Of a DNA stretch of 64,000 nucleotides, positions 25,025-33,552 are shown one piece after another. The number at the start of each line of letters is the position of its first letter. Positions within the stretch are counted from its first letter, which is position 1. Where the stretch lies: the NCBI GenBank assembly GCA_018666775.1, contig JABIXC010000007.1, positions 316,015-380,014 on the forward strand, read 5' to 3'. Under the pieces are notes generated by a model that saw only the letters and a program-made list of their open reading frames with translations, ran no database searches and was not told where the DNA came from. Origin of the DNA: Rhodospirillales bacterium. GTDB taxonomy: Bacteria > Pseudomonadota > Alphaproteobacteria > SMXQ01. A program made the translations under genes and the position numbers.

Positions 25025-26200
25025 ATGTCACGACTGGACCGATGCTACAATGTTGCCGATTTTCGCAAAGTTGCGCGCAAACGCCTGCCTAAGGGCGTTT
25101 TTGAATATTTGGACCGGGGCGCTGAAGACGAAGTTGCCCTTGCCGATAACCGCGAAGCATTCCGCCAATTAAAGCTTAGAACCAAATTCATGGTCGATTT
25201 GACCGACCGTGACATGGGGCTTGAGCTTTTGGGTAAACGCAGCGAATTGCCCATGATCATCGCGCCAACAGGCGTCGCGGGGCTGTGCTGGTATCAAGGT
25301 GAACTGGCCCTTGCCAAGGCCGCCGCCAAAGCCGGCATTCCATTCACCCTGGCAACCGGGTCCATCACATCCATGGAAACCATCGCCAAAGAAGCCGGCG
25401 GGCGGTTGTGGTTTCAGTTGTACATGTGGAAAGAACAAGACCTGTCATACGAAATGATCGCGCGCGCGCGCGATGCGGGCTTTGAAGGATTGGTGGTCAC
25501 CATTGATGGCGCACTTGGCAATAACCGCGAATACAACCGCCGCAATGGATTTACCATCCCCTTTACCATCACCCCCCGGTTTTTGGCCGATATGACCCTG
25601 CATCCTCAATGGCTGGTAGACACGATTTTTCGCTATCTTTTAACCACGGGCATGCCGCGACACGAAAACTATCCTGATAAATACAACCACCGTGTGACGT
25701 CTGGGAAAGGCGAATTAAGACCCCAACGCCACCACGCCATGAACTGGAAAGACATTGAGAAATTGCGCGAATTCTGGCCGGGCAAGCTGATCGTCAAGGG
25801 TGTTTTGCGTGAAGAAGATGCCCGCTTGGCCGTGGAACATGGGGCCGATGCCGTGGTGGTTTCCAACCATGGTGGGCGCGCACTGGATGCCGCCGCACCA
25901 ACCATGGACATCCTGCCCGAAGTGGTTGCCGCCGTTGGAAATAAAACGACCGTTATTCTGGATTCCGGCGTGCGCCGTGGCAGCGATATGGTCAAAGCGC
26001 TGGGCCTTGGTGCCGATGCGGTTTTGACGGGTCGTGCCACCCTGTATGGCATCTCGACCGGCGGAGAGGCGGGGGCCAGCAAAGTGATTTCCATATTGCG
26101 GTCAGAATTTGAAAAGACCATGGCCTATGTCGGCTGCCGACGCGTCGAAGAAGTCACCGACGACATCTTTTCAAAGATAAGCCTGAAGCGATATCAGTAG
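25025..26200 (+). CDS. FMN-dependent alpha-hydroxy acid dehydrogenase/oxidase
   Basis: 391-aa TIM-barrel flavoenzyme oxidising an (S)-2-hydroxy acid such as lactate, mandelate or glycolate to the 2-oxo acid. Seen: FEYLDRGAEDEVALADNR at the N-terminus, APTGVAGLCWYQGELALAK, WFQLYMWKEQD, the substrate segment NNREYNRRNGF, the catalytic base in VSNHGGRALDAAAP, and FMN-phosphate site ILDSGVRRGSDMVKALGLGADAVLTGR read as two blocks. ATG 25025 is preferred over 24977 because AGGGTGGA precedes it. Mandelate- or lactate-type assignment cannot be made from the motif alone. The nearby ThDP enzyme (34942) would be a logical partner if the product is an aryl 2-oxo acid; this is inference. Confidence 0.9.
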   Translation: MSRLDRCYNVADFRKVARKRLPKGVFEYLDRGAEDEVALADNREAFRQLKLRTKFMVDLTDRDMGLELLGKRSELPMIIAPTGVAGLCWYQGELALAKAAAKAGIPFTLATGSITSMETIAKEAGGRLWFQLYMWKEQDLSYEMIARARDAGFEGLVVTIDGALGNNREYNRRNGFTIPFTITPRFLADMTLHPQWLVDTIFRYLLTTGMPRHENYPDKYNHRVTSGKGELRPQRHHAMNWKDIEKLREFWPGKLIVKGVLREEDARLAVEHGADAVVVSNHGGRALDAAAPTMDILPEVVAAVGNKTTVILDSGVRRGSDMVKALGLGADAVLTGRATLYGISTGGEAGASKVISILRSEFEKTMAYVGCRRVEEVTDDIFSKISLKRYQ

Positions 26201-26223
26201 GAAAATCAATCCGTTACAGAAAT

Positions 26224-26622
26224 TCAGGACTGGGTAATTTCATCCACCCGGTCGGGATGGAAGGACACATAGCCCTTCATAAACCCGGCTTCGGGGTAAG
26301 GGTCTTCATAGGCCCAGAGGGCATTTTCTGACAGTTTTCCACCGGCCTTAATCGAGTAATAGCTGCAATGGCCCTTCCAGTGACAATGGCTGTGGGTGTC
26401 GGTGCGTTCCAATAAATCCTGACGCACATCTGCCACGGGCACGTAAAGAACCGGGGTGCGATCCGCTTCAAGCAGGAATTTTGCGCCACTGCTTTCAGCA
26501 ATGGTCTCACCGGAAAACGTCACCACAACGGAATGATCTCCCACATCATATTTCATGTGAAAATCGGGATTTTCTTCCCACTTGTTGCGGTACACCTTTT
26601 CCGGTTCACCCGTCATTTGCAT
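26224..26622 (-). CDS. DUF427 domain protein
   Basis: 132-aa single DUF427 domain, a small beta-rich fold of unsettled biochemical role. Typical features: VVVTFSGETIAESSGAKFLLE, PVLYVPVADVRQDLLERTD, and the HCHWKGHCSYYSI segment with a His/Cys/Trp cluster (about residues 76-90), then NALWAYEDPYPE. The ATG at 26622 follows AGGAAAGG and overlaps the molybdenum subunit stop region (gene end 26648), so it is the last gene of the FAD, FeS, Mo-subunit operon. ATG 26616 is an alternative. DUF427 proteins in catabolic clusters may have an accessory role; this is not established. Confidence 0.85.
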   Translation of the reverse strand: MQMTGEPEKVYRNKWEENPDFHMKYDVGDHSVVVTFSGETIAESSGAKFLLEADRTPVLYVPVADVRQDLLERTDTHSHCHWKGHCSYYSIKAGGKLSENALWAYEDPYPEAGFMKGYVSFHPDRVDEITQS

Positions 26623-26647
26623 TGGCCTTTCCTGATAGACAGAAACC

Positions 26648-28978
26648 CTATTCCGCTGCTGCCTTGGCTTGCGTTCCCTCAATCAATTTCAGAACCTTGG
26701 GCGGCGACATAGGCAGAGACCTGGGCCTGACCCCAATGGCACTGGCCACCGCATTGGCAACCGTTGCCAAGGTTGGCACCACCGGCACTTCGCCAACGCC
26801 CCGCAACCCATAGGGATGCTTCGGATTGGGTACTTCGATAATTTGGGTATCAATCATCGGCATATCAGACGCAACTGGAATACGATAATCCAGGAAGCCC
26901 GTATTATCCATATGGCCTTCCTTGGTGTAGATGTATTCCTCGTTCAACGCCCAGCCGATGCCCTGAACCGCACCGCCCTGGAACTGGCCTTCAACCTGTT
27001 TTGGATTGATGGCTTTGCCCGCATCTTCCACTACGGTATAGCGCAAGATTTTGACCAAACCGGTTTCACGATCCACATCCACATCGCAGAGATGAACCCC
27101 GAAGCCCGGCCCCGCACCGGTTGCGTTGATTTCCGCATGGCCCGCAATGGCACCACCCGTTTTGCCCGCATTTTTTGCGATATCAGCAATGGAAAGCGGT
27201 TCAAAATCACCGACATTGGTGCTTGCCGGGCGGACATAGCCATCTTCAAAAATGACGCTGTCTTCGGGCACATCCCATGTCACAGCGGCACGCTGGCACA
27301 GGACTTTGATGGCATTACGCGCAGCGCGCACAATGGCCATACCAGCCGAAAACGTCACGCGCGATCCAACGGTGGAATGGTTGTAACCCAAGGCCGATGT
27401 ATCGCCGATGATGGGGCGAACCTTTTCAAAGGGCACGCCCAGTTCTTCGGCTGCCATCATGGCAATTGAGCCCCGCGATCCTGCTACATCAGGATTGCCC
27501 AGCATCAGATTGATGGAACCATCGGGGGTGATGTTCAAAGATGCCGTGGTTTCACCGCCTCTGTTAAACCAGAACCCACAACCCACGCCTCTACCCTGAC
27601 CAGGCGCCAAGGGTGCTTTGTAATGGGGATGTATTTTAGCGGCTTCCAGCGTTTCCACAAAACCGATGGGGCCAAAGGTATCCCCATAAATCGTTGTGTA
27701 GCCTTCTACGGCTGCGTTTTTGAGGCGCAGATCAATGGGATCCATGCCCAGTTTTTCAGCCAATTCATCGACCACAGATTCAACACCAAAGACGATGGGC
27801 GGCACACAAGGCGCGCGGAATGCGCTTACCTTTGGCCGGTTTGAAACGACTTCAAACCCCCAGGCACGCACATTGGTCAGATCATAGCGCGTGAAAATTG
27901 CCTGCGGGGCATTGGTGTAGGCAGAGCCCGTGAAGGGGCCTGTTTGGAAATGCATTTCTGCTTCGGCAGCGGTGAATTTCCCGTCTTTGGTGACACCAAT
28001 TTTAATTCGGGAATGGGTGCCCGCCACGGGGCCAGTAGCGCGCAGAACTTCGGAACGGGTCAGGGAAATCTTCACCGGCCGGTTCGCCTTGCGCGACAAA
28101 ACAATCGCCAAAGGTTCACCATAAAGGGTGGTCTTTCCACCAAACCCGCCGCCGAGTTCCGTTGCCGTCACGCGGATGCGCGAAATATCCATCTTGAGCA
28201 TGGCCGCAAGGCGCGAACGATACACAAAATGCGCCTGGGTACAGGTCCATAATTCAACCTGTCCGTCTTCGGTGTAATTGGCAACACAGGATTGTGGTTC
28301 GATATAGCCCTGATGCATGGGTTTGGTATCAAATTCATGCTCGACGATGATATCGGCATCTTCGAAGCCTTTATCCACATCGCCCATGGCCCATTCTGCA
28401 CGTTCCAGAATGTTGCTCTGTTTATCCTTTGGCCAACCATCGATGCCCTTGGGCCGATTGTTAGGAAACAATATTGGCGCATCATCACTGGCCGCATCCA
28501 TCACATCGATGACATGGGGCAGGACTTCGTATTCAACCTTGATCAGCTTTAACGCCGCTTTGGCAATTTTTTCACTGGTAGCAGCAACGCCGGCAACCGC
28601 ATGGCCATCATAAAACACCTTTTCCCGTGCCATGGCGTTGTAGCTGCCATCGAATATGCCACCGGGGGGAAGTTCCGGAAAATCGTCACGGGTACAAACC
28701 GCTTTAACGCCCGGGAATTTTTCAGCCTCAGACGTATCGATGGATTTGATGATCGCATGGGCATGAGGGCTTCGCAGAATCTTGCCAACCAACATGCTCG
28801 GCAGATTAATATCGCTGCCAAATTTGGCGCGCCCGGTGACCTTATCCACCCCATCGGGTTTGATAGGGGATGTGCCAACGACTTTCAGTTTACGATCTGG
28901 GTCAAAGCCTAAATCGCTGAATTCTCCATTATCGCTGCCCAGGCTTGGACCGTGATCTTCATCTTTATCGACTGCCAT
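26648..28978 (-). CDS. xanthine dehydrogenase-family molybdenum hydroxylase, large (Mo-cofactor) subunit
   Basis: 776-aa molybdopterin-cytosine-dinucleotide-type large subunit (CoxL-like). Seen: VVGTSPIKPDGVDKVTGRAKF at the start (two overlapping blocks), SPHAHAIIKSID, LGGGFGGKTTLYGEPLAIVL, the active-site segment SAFRAPCVPP (about residues 393-402), and the catalytic Glu in RGVGEVPVVPTLA near the C-terminus. The active-site loop is neither the AYxCSFR of CO dehydrogenase nor AYRGAGR of form II, so the substrate is an N-heterocycle, aldehyde or acyl-CoA-like compound rather than CO. Follows the FeS subunit by 2 nt in the order FAD, FeS, Mo, DUF427. Confidence 0.93.
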   Translation of the reverse strand: MAVDKDEDHGPSLGSDNGEFSDLGFDPDRKLKVVGTSPIKPDGVDKVTGRAKFGSDINLPSMLVGKILRSPHAHAIIKSIDTSEAEKFPGVKAVCTRDDFPELPPGGIFDGSYNAMAREKVFYDGHAVAGVAATSEKIAKAALKLIKVEYEVLPHVIDVMDAASDDAPILFPNNRPKGIDGWPKDKQSNILERAEWAMGDVDKGFEDADIIVEHEFDTKPMHQGYIEPQSCVANYTEDGQVELWTCTQAHFVYRSRLAAMLKMDISRIRVTATELGGGFGGKTTLYGEPLAIVLSRKANRPVKISLTRSEVLRATGPVAGTHSRIKIGVTKDGKFTAAEAEMHFQTGPFTGSAYTNAPQAIFTRYDLTNVRAWGFEVVSNRPKVSAFRAPCVPPIVFGVESVVDELAEKLGMDPIDLRLKNAAVEGYTTIYGDTFGPIGFVETLEAAKIHPHYKAPLAPGQGRGVGCGFWFNRGGETTASLNITPDGSINLMLGNPDVAGSRGSIAMMAAEELGVPFEKVRPIIGDTSALGYNHSTVGSRVTFSAGMAIVRAARNAIKVLCQRAAVTWDVPEDSVIFEDGYVRPASTNVGDFEPLSIADIAKNAGKTGGAIAGHAEINATGAGPGFGVHLCDVDVDRETGLVKILRYTVVEDAGKAINPKQVEGQFQGGAVQGIGWALNEEYIYTKEGHMDNTGFLDYRIPVASDMPMIDTQIIEVPNPKHPYGLRGVGEVPVVPTLATVANAVASAIGVRPRSLPMSPPKVLKLIEGTQAKAAAE

Positions 28979-28980
28979 GA

Positions 28981-29457
28981 TTAACCCTTCCTCATTTCGG
29001 CGGCTGCTGCCTGAACCGAACGAATGACCTTGTCATAACCGGTGCACCGGCAGAGATTCCCTGCCAGCCAGAACCGAATTTCAATTTCCGTGGGATCGGG
29101 ATTGCGTTCCAAAAGCGCTTTGGCCGCGATCAGGATACCCGGCGTACAAATGCCGCATTGCAAACCGTTCAGTTCCAGAAAATTCTGCTGCAACGGGTGC
29201 AATTTTTCGCCGTCAGCAAGGCCTTCGATGGTCTCGATGGATTTTCCTTCGGCTTCAACACCCAACACCAGACAGGAACAAACCAGTGTCCCATCCAGAA
29301 CAACATTGCATGCTCCGCAATCGCCCGACGCACACCCTTCTTTGGTGCCTGTCAGAAACAATTCATCGCGAAGACAATCCAGTAGGGTCTGTTCCGTGTC
29401 GCATAGATATTCGTATTCATCACCATTGATGGTGGTGGTTACATGATTTCTTGCCAT
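28981..29457 (-). CDS. molybdenum hydroxylase [2Fe-2S] small subunit
   Basis: 158-aa CoxS-like subunit passing electrons from the Mo site to FAD. N-terminal plant-type ferredoxin domain: C-x4-C-x2-C in GCASGDCGACNVV (about residues 41-53) with the fourth Cys in LVCSCLVLG. C-terminal four-helix domain: C-x2-C in NGLQCGICTPGIL and the C-x-C pair in NLCRCTGYDKV. All eight cysteines expected for two clusters are present. The ATG shares bases with the stop of the FAD subunit (TAATG at 29455-29459), indicating translational coupling. Confidence 0.95.
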   Translation of the reverse strand: MARNHVTTTINGDEYEYLCDTEQTLLDCLRDELFLTGTKEGCASGDCGACNVVLDGTLVCSCLVLGVEAEGKSIETIEGLADGEKLHPLQQNFLELNGLQCGICTPGILIAAKALLERNPDPTEIEIRFWLAGNLCRCTGYDKVIRSVQAAAAEMRKG

Positions 29458-30326
29458 TAATTCTGCCTCGCTCTGTCTAATGCGACCTGGGCCACGCGCT
29501 TTGCCAGCACGCCACTCAGTTTAATTCGAAACTCTTTGGTCCCGCGTTTGTCATCGATGGGCTTGCTCGCTGCACTGGCAGCCGCCGCCAATGCCGCAAG
29601 GGCCGCATCATCCACTTTGGTGCCGATCAATGTATTGGCGGCTTCTTCAACCAAAAGGGCCCGCGCAGCAACCGCACCCAGCGCCACACGCGCCGCCGTA
29701 CAGGTGCCATCATCATCCAAAGTCAGGTTGATCCCGACACCCACAACGGCAATGTCCATTTCCGTGCGTGGCGTGAACCGCTGATAGCAATCCCCTGAAT
29801 GGGGTGGGCGTTTGGGGAAAAACAAGGATGTGACGAATTCGCCCTTTTCCAGTGCTGTCTTGCCCGGTGCAATGGCCACGTCTTCTGCGGGCAGTTCCCG
29901 CTGGCCCGATGGGCCAATGATGCTGGCCACGGCACCTGCAACCATCACCGCAGGCACACTGTCTGCACCGGGGGACGCATTACAAAGATTGCCGCCCAAG
30001 GTGGCCCGGCCCTTAACCTGGATTGAACCGATCAGCTTTGCGCCTTCGATGACACCCGGCCATGTTGTGCAAAAGGCTTCCACGTCCATCAATGCCATGA
30101 TGGGAACCGCAGCACCAACACGCCAGCCGCCGTTTTCTTCGGCTATCTGGGTCAGTTCGGGAATTTTTTTAAGATCGACCAGAAGGTCGGGCTCTATCAT
30201 ATCGGCATGCAATTGCACCAAAACATCGGTGCCCCCTGCCATGATCTTGGTTACCCCATCAGCCCCTGCCAGCAGCGCGACTGCTGCATCCAGGGTTTCC
30301 GGCGTTTCATAACGCAAATCATTCAT
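29457..30326 (-). CDS. molybdenum hydroxylase FAD-binding middle subunit
   Basis: 289-aa CoxM-like subunit. N-terminal FAD domain with KIMAGGTDVLVQLHADMIEP (the AGGTD phosphate-binding loop, about residues 30-50) and the second FAD motif TLGGNLCNASPGADSVP (about 113-129). C-terminal CO-dehydrogenase flavoprotein domain from about residue 180. ATG 30326 follows GGGAGAG at 30336-30342. First of the three enzyme subunits; the ABC importer gene on the same strand ends 182 nt upstream, so the transporter and enzyme may share a transcript. The 182-nt gap contains no gene I can support. Confidence 0.94.
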   Translation of the reverse strand: MNDLRYETPETLDAAVALLAGADGVTKIMAGGTDVLVQLHADMIEPDLLVDLKKIPELTQIAEENGGWRVGAAVPIMALMDVEAFCTTWPGVIEGAKLIGSIQVKGRATLGGNLCNASPGADSVPAVMVAGAVASIIGPSGQRELPAEDVAIAPGKTALEKGEFVTSLFFPKRPPHSGDCYQRFTPRTEMDIAVVGVGINLTLDDDGTCTAARVALGAVAARALLVEEAANTLIGTKVDDAALAALAAAASAASKPIDDKRGTKEFRIKLSGVLAKRVAQVALDRARQN

Positions 30327-30508
30327 CGTTTTATGCTCTCCCTCTTGCCCGTTGCTTCAGGCATTGCCTGCAGATCATGGTGCAGTTTGCAGATAAAAGC
30401 GATTCACTTTCAACCACAACACCCACCTTTTCCGGGAAAATACAGGGAATTTTGGATAGATAACAGGAAATTCGACGCCTTTCCCACACCTTGCACGATA
30501 TGCGTGTG

Positions 30509-32251
30509 CTAGCGGTCTTTCACACCCACCTGAAAGCCAAACCAGCGGGCAATCAGGGCAAGGCCTGCGGTCATGGCAACGATGAACAGGCTGATGATTC
30601 CAGCGACTTCTCTGGCCCCGCCCGTGGACGTGGTCATATATTCCAGCGCCAAAAGCGACAAGGTCACGGTATCCCGGCTGGCCAGCAAGATAACGCTGCC
30701 GGTTGAGCCGGCGGCAATGACAAAATTCAAAATCCCCATCAAAACCATCGTCGGCGCAATCAAGGGCAGCCAGATTCTGAAATAGGTATAAAACCACCCT
30801 GCCCCGGCCACACGGGCCGCCTCTTCCATATCATCGCCCATTTGTAAAAAGATGCTCTTGAACATCTGGATACTGGTCAGTTTTCCCTGAAGGATGACGA
30901 CAATGATCAATATCCAGATGGTGCCATAAAGCCAGCTGAGCCCTGCTGTTCCGGTAATGACCCAAAGCAGCCCAAGGCCTGACAAAATGCCCGGAATCCC
31001 GGCACTGGCCCAAAAAATGGTGTCGAGCAAGGCTTTGCCCGGCCAACGCCGCCGCACCAAAATATAGGCCACCATGGAAAACAGAAGGGGCGAGATGATC
31101 GCCGTCGCCATGGAAAGCGTGATCGTGGTCTGGAAGGCGCGGAAGAAAATCGGGTCCGTCAGCACCGTTTGCCAATGGCTTAACGTATAGGTGGGGGTGG
31201 CCTGAAAGAACCCGGCCCGCGTCATGAAACTGCCGCCCAAAAGCGTCAGCACAGGAACAATGGTCAGCAGCGCCACCATGAAGCAAATCAGCCAGAAAGC
31301 GGGTTTCTGGGCAGCGCCCATATGCACCAGCCCGGGTTTGTAATCCCCGCTGATGGTGGTGTATTGGCGCCGCGACATCAACCAGCGCTGCACTGGAATG
31401 ATCATCAAAATAATCAAAAGCGTCAAACTGGCTAGCGCCGTCGCTTCGCCATATGCCGGGGGTTCCACTTCGCGGATGTAATCAAACAGTTGGGTGGAAT
31501 AGACAAAAAACCGGATGGGGGTGCCCAGAATCTGTTCAATCTCGAACGTGTTAAACATGCGGACAAGGTTCAGCATGAAGACAACCACCATGGCAGGGAT
31601 CATCACGGGAAGGGTGATGCGGATCATTGTTCGGATGCGCCCGGCACCACTGACCCGTCCGGCTTCTTCCAGGGTCGCGTTCATATTGCGGAACGCCGGC
31701 GTTAACAGCATGACCTTTTGAGAAAGCGCATTGCCCATCAAATGGGCAAAGACAATGCCTTCGACGCTGTAGATATCGAACATTGGCCCCTTCAGGGAAA
31801 ACAGGTTCTTTGCCCAAACATTGATAAACCCAAAATATGGGTCCAGCAAAAGGGACCAGCCAATGGTCGTGGTGAGGGCGGGCAACATAAAGGACACCCA
31901 GAACATGAATTCAAGGCTACGGGAAAATGGAATGGGGGTGCGTGCCAGAACCCAGGCAATAATCACGGCCAACGGAAAACTGATGGACGTGTAACAGACA
32001 AAAACCAGAACCGTATTGTAAAGGCTTTCTAAAACATCCGGCTCTTTGAAGGCCGCGATCCAATTGGCAAAACTGAATTCATAGGTGCCAACGATATGAC
32101 CCGCGACATTAAAGCTCTGAATAAAAATCAGGATGACGGGATAGATAATGTAGAAACTGAAAAACAGGATCAAAAGAGACATGATGAAATGCCCCATCCC
32201 GATGGGGGGTTTTTTCACCATGTTTGGATCAGACGACTTCGAATCGGTCAC
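30509..32251 (-). CDS. ABC transporter permease, two fused permease domains (Fe(III)/FbpB type)
   Basis: 580-aa inner-membrane protein with about twelve hydrophobic segments, formed by two binding-protein-dependent permease domains in one chain as in FbpB. Each half carries the EAA loop: EEAGRVSGAGRIRTMIRITL (about residues 196-215) and EEAARVAGAGWFYTYFRIWL (about 475-494). It works with the binding protein at 32349 and the ATPase at 33553. The family carries ferric iron, thiamine, putrescine-like or phosphonate solutes. In this context, directly before a Mo hydroxylase, an organic substrate is also possible. GTG 32251 is the likely start; ATG at codon 11 is the alternative. Confidence 0.9.
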   Translation of the reverse strand: MTDSKSSDPNMVKKPPIGMGHFIMSLLILFFSFYIIYPVILIFIQSFNVAGHIVGTYEFSFANWIAAFKEPDVLESLYNTVLVFVCYTSISFPLAVIIAWVLARTPIPFSRSLEFMFWVSFMLPALTTTIGWSLLLDPYFGFINVWAKNLFSLKGPMFDIYSVEGIVFAHLMGNALSQKVMLLTPAFRNMNATLEEAGRVSGAGRIRTMIRITLPVMIPAMVVVFMLNLVRMFNTFEIEQILGTPIRFFVYSTQLFDYIREVEPPAYGEATALASLTLLIILMIIPVQRWLMSRRQYTTISGDYKPGLVHMGAAQKPAFWLICFMVALLTIVPVLTLLGGSFMTRAGFFQATPTYTLSHWQTVLTDPIFFRAFQTTITLSMATAIISPLLFSMVAYILVRRRWPGKALLDTIFWASAGIPGILSGLGLLWVITGTAGLSWLYGTIWILIIVVILQGKLTSIQMFKSIFLQMGDDMEEAARVAGAGWFYTYFRIWLPLIAPTMVLMGILNFVIAAGSTGSVILLASRDTVTLSLLALEYMTTSTGGAREVAGIISLFIVAMTAGLALIARWFGFQVGVKDR

Positions 32252-32348
32252 GTTCAGGGCTTTTCTAATTCAACGTACAAAAACTAACCCGGGACCTGTG
32301 CGCGATTGTCATCAGCAGGCCCCGGGTATCAATGTTTGTTGCGTCTTG

Positions 32349-33512
32349 TTATTTTTTTCTTTTCTTCCGGCCTTTTTTCATAATCTTGCGAAGCTTTTTC
32401 AACAGCTTCCTTTGATTATTGATAAATTTAGGATCGGAAAAGGCGACGTAGTATTTACGGTCTGGCCTGATCCAGTACTGTTTTGCAATCAGGTTCTTGT
32501 CCACATCCACGCGCATGGAATCCGATGTTTCACCCGTCTTGATAAAGATCGACTGACCTTCCTTGCTCAGCGCCCAGTTAATGAACAATTGAGCAGCCTT
32601 TGGATTGGCAGGTTTACTGACCGACATTATATTGGCAGCAGATGCGGAAAGAATTTCGCCCTCTTTCATAATCTGTGGCAGATAAGGTTTCACGGGGAAC
32701 CCTTCGCGGGCCAATTTCACCGACGGGTTATTGATGCCGAACATGCCAATGGCATACCGGCCAAGGGCCAACCATTCAGCACCTTGGCGCGAATCCCGGG
32801 TGATGGTCACATCCATTTCTGTGGCAAATTTCGTGAACCATTTTTCACCAATTTGCGGGTTCAGCAACATCGGCACGCTGCTCGCACCGGAACCGCGACG
32901 CGCCGGTGAACGGGCAACAATTTTGCCCTTCCATTTGGGCTTCAACAAATCCCAATAAGACTGGATTTCATCCACCTTCACCATGTTGGTGTTAATGGCG
33001 ATCACGTATGCGGGCGATGCGCCCCAGGTAAAAATATAACGGCCCTTTGGGTCGGTATAATGGTGTTTGCCCTGATACCAGCGCTTTGGATTTTTAACTT
33101 CTGGATCGATCAAAAGTTTATCCAACGGCTGAATCATCTTGTTGGGCAACAGGATGGATAGGCCGCTGTTGGCCCCCCCGATCCAGACATCGGCAGTGTA
33201 TTTGCCAGATTTTCGCTCGGCCAGAATACGGGCGGCATGCCTGCGGCTGCTGCCGGTTTGGGCATTGACCTTGATGCCATATTTTTTGGTAAATTCAGGC
33301 ATGATTTTGCGCAATTTACGCGGCATCTGGCCACCAAGGATCAGTTCCACCTTGCCTTCGCGTTTGGCGGCACGAACCAGCGCCTTCCATTCTGAACTTT
33401 GTGCAACCTGGGTATCTCTGACAGTTACGTCAGCCCCATAAACAACGGATGGCACGGCAACCAACGCCGCCAAAGCTGCCGGGGCCGCACTGATAAGAAT
33501 TTTTTTAAACAT
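32349..33512 (-). CDS. ABC transporter periplasmic substrate-binding protein (Fe(III)-type) with Lys/Arg-rich tail
   Basis: 387-aa secreted type-II binding protein. Signal peptide MFKKILISAAPAALAALVAV, cut near VYG-AD. Then EGKVELILGGQMPRKLR, TGSSRRHAARILAERKSG, ADVWIGGANSGLSIL and PANPKAAQLFINWALSKEGQ as in the Fe(III)/AfuA-type family. ATG 33512 is chosen because GGGAG precedes it by 8 nt and it begins a clean signal peptide; the longer reading to 33719 would add an unrelated N-terminus. The last 16 residues are almost all basic (KKLRKIMKKGRKKRKK), which is unusual for a periplasmic protein and echoed by two TctC proteins in this window. Ligand unknown. Confidence 0.9.
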   Translation of the reverse strand: MFKKILISAAPAALAALVAVPSVVYGADVTVRDTQVAQSSEWKALVRAAKREGKVELILGGQMPRKLRKIMPEFTKKYGIKVNAQTGSSRRHAARILAERKSGKYTADVWIGGANSGLSILLPNKMIQPLDKLLIDPEVKNPKRWYQGKHHYTDPKGRYIFTWGASPAYVIAINTNMVKVDEIQSYWDLLKPKWKGKIVARSPARRGSGASSVPMLLNPQIGEKWFTKFATEMDVTITRDSRQGAEWLALGRYAIGMFGINNPSVKLAREGFPVKPYLPQIMKEGEILSASAANIMSVSKPANPKAAQLFINWALSKEGQSIFIKTGETSDSMRVDVDKNLIAKQYWIRPDRKYYVAFSDPKFINNQRKLLKKLRKIMKKGRKKRKK

Positions 33513-33552
33513 CTTTTTTGCTCCCTTTTTCATTTCAATCAAAACAAGATTA

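Noticed and set aside
25457-25474. 18-bp palindrome ATCG(CG)nCGAT in the FMN dehydrogenase gene
   Set aside because: It encodes Ile-Ala-Arg-Ala-Arg-Asp in a good reading frame; codon preference explains the alternating CG run.
26669-27469. 266-aa open frame on the plus strand
   Set aside because: Antisense to the Mo-hydroxylase large subunit, whose catalytic motifs are intact. The plus reading has no recognisable fold.
26648-28978. CO dehydrogenase function for the Mo hydroxylase
   Set aside because: The active-site loop AFRAPCVPP lacks the AYxCSFR signature of form I CODH, and no CoxDEF-type accessory genes are present.
32181-32909. 242-aa plus-strand frame across the permease/binding-protein junction
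   Set aside because: Antisense to two well-supported ABC genes; composition (Phe/His rich, no conserved blocks) is that of a shadow frame.
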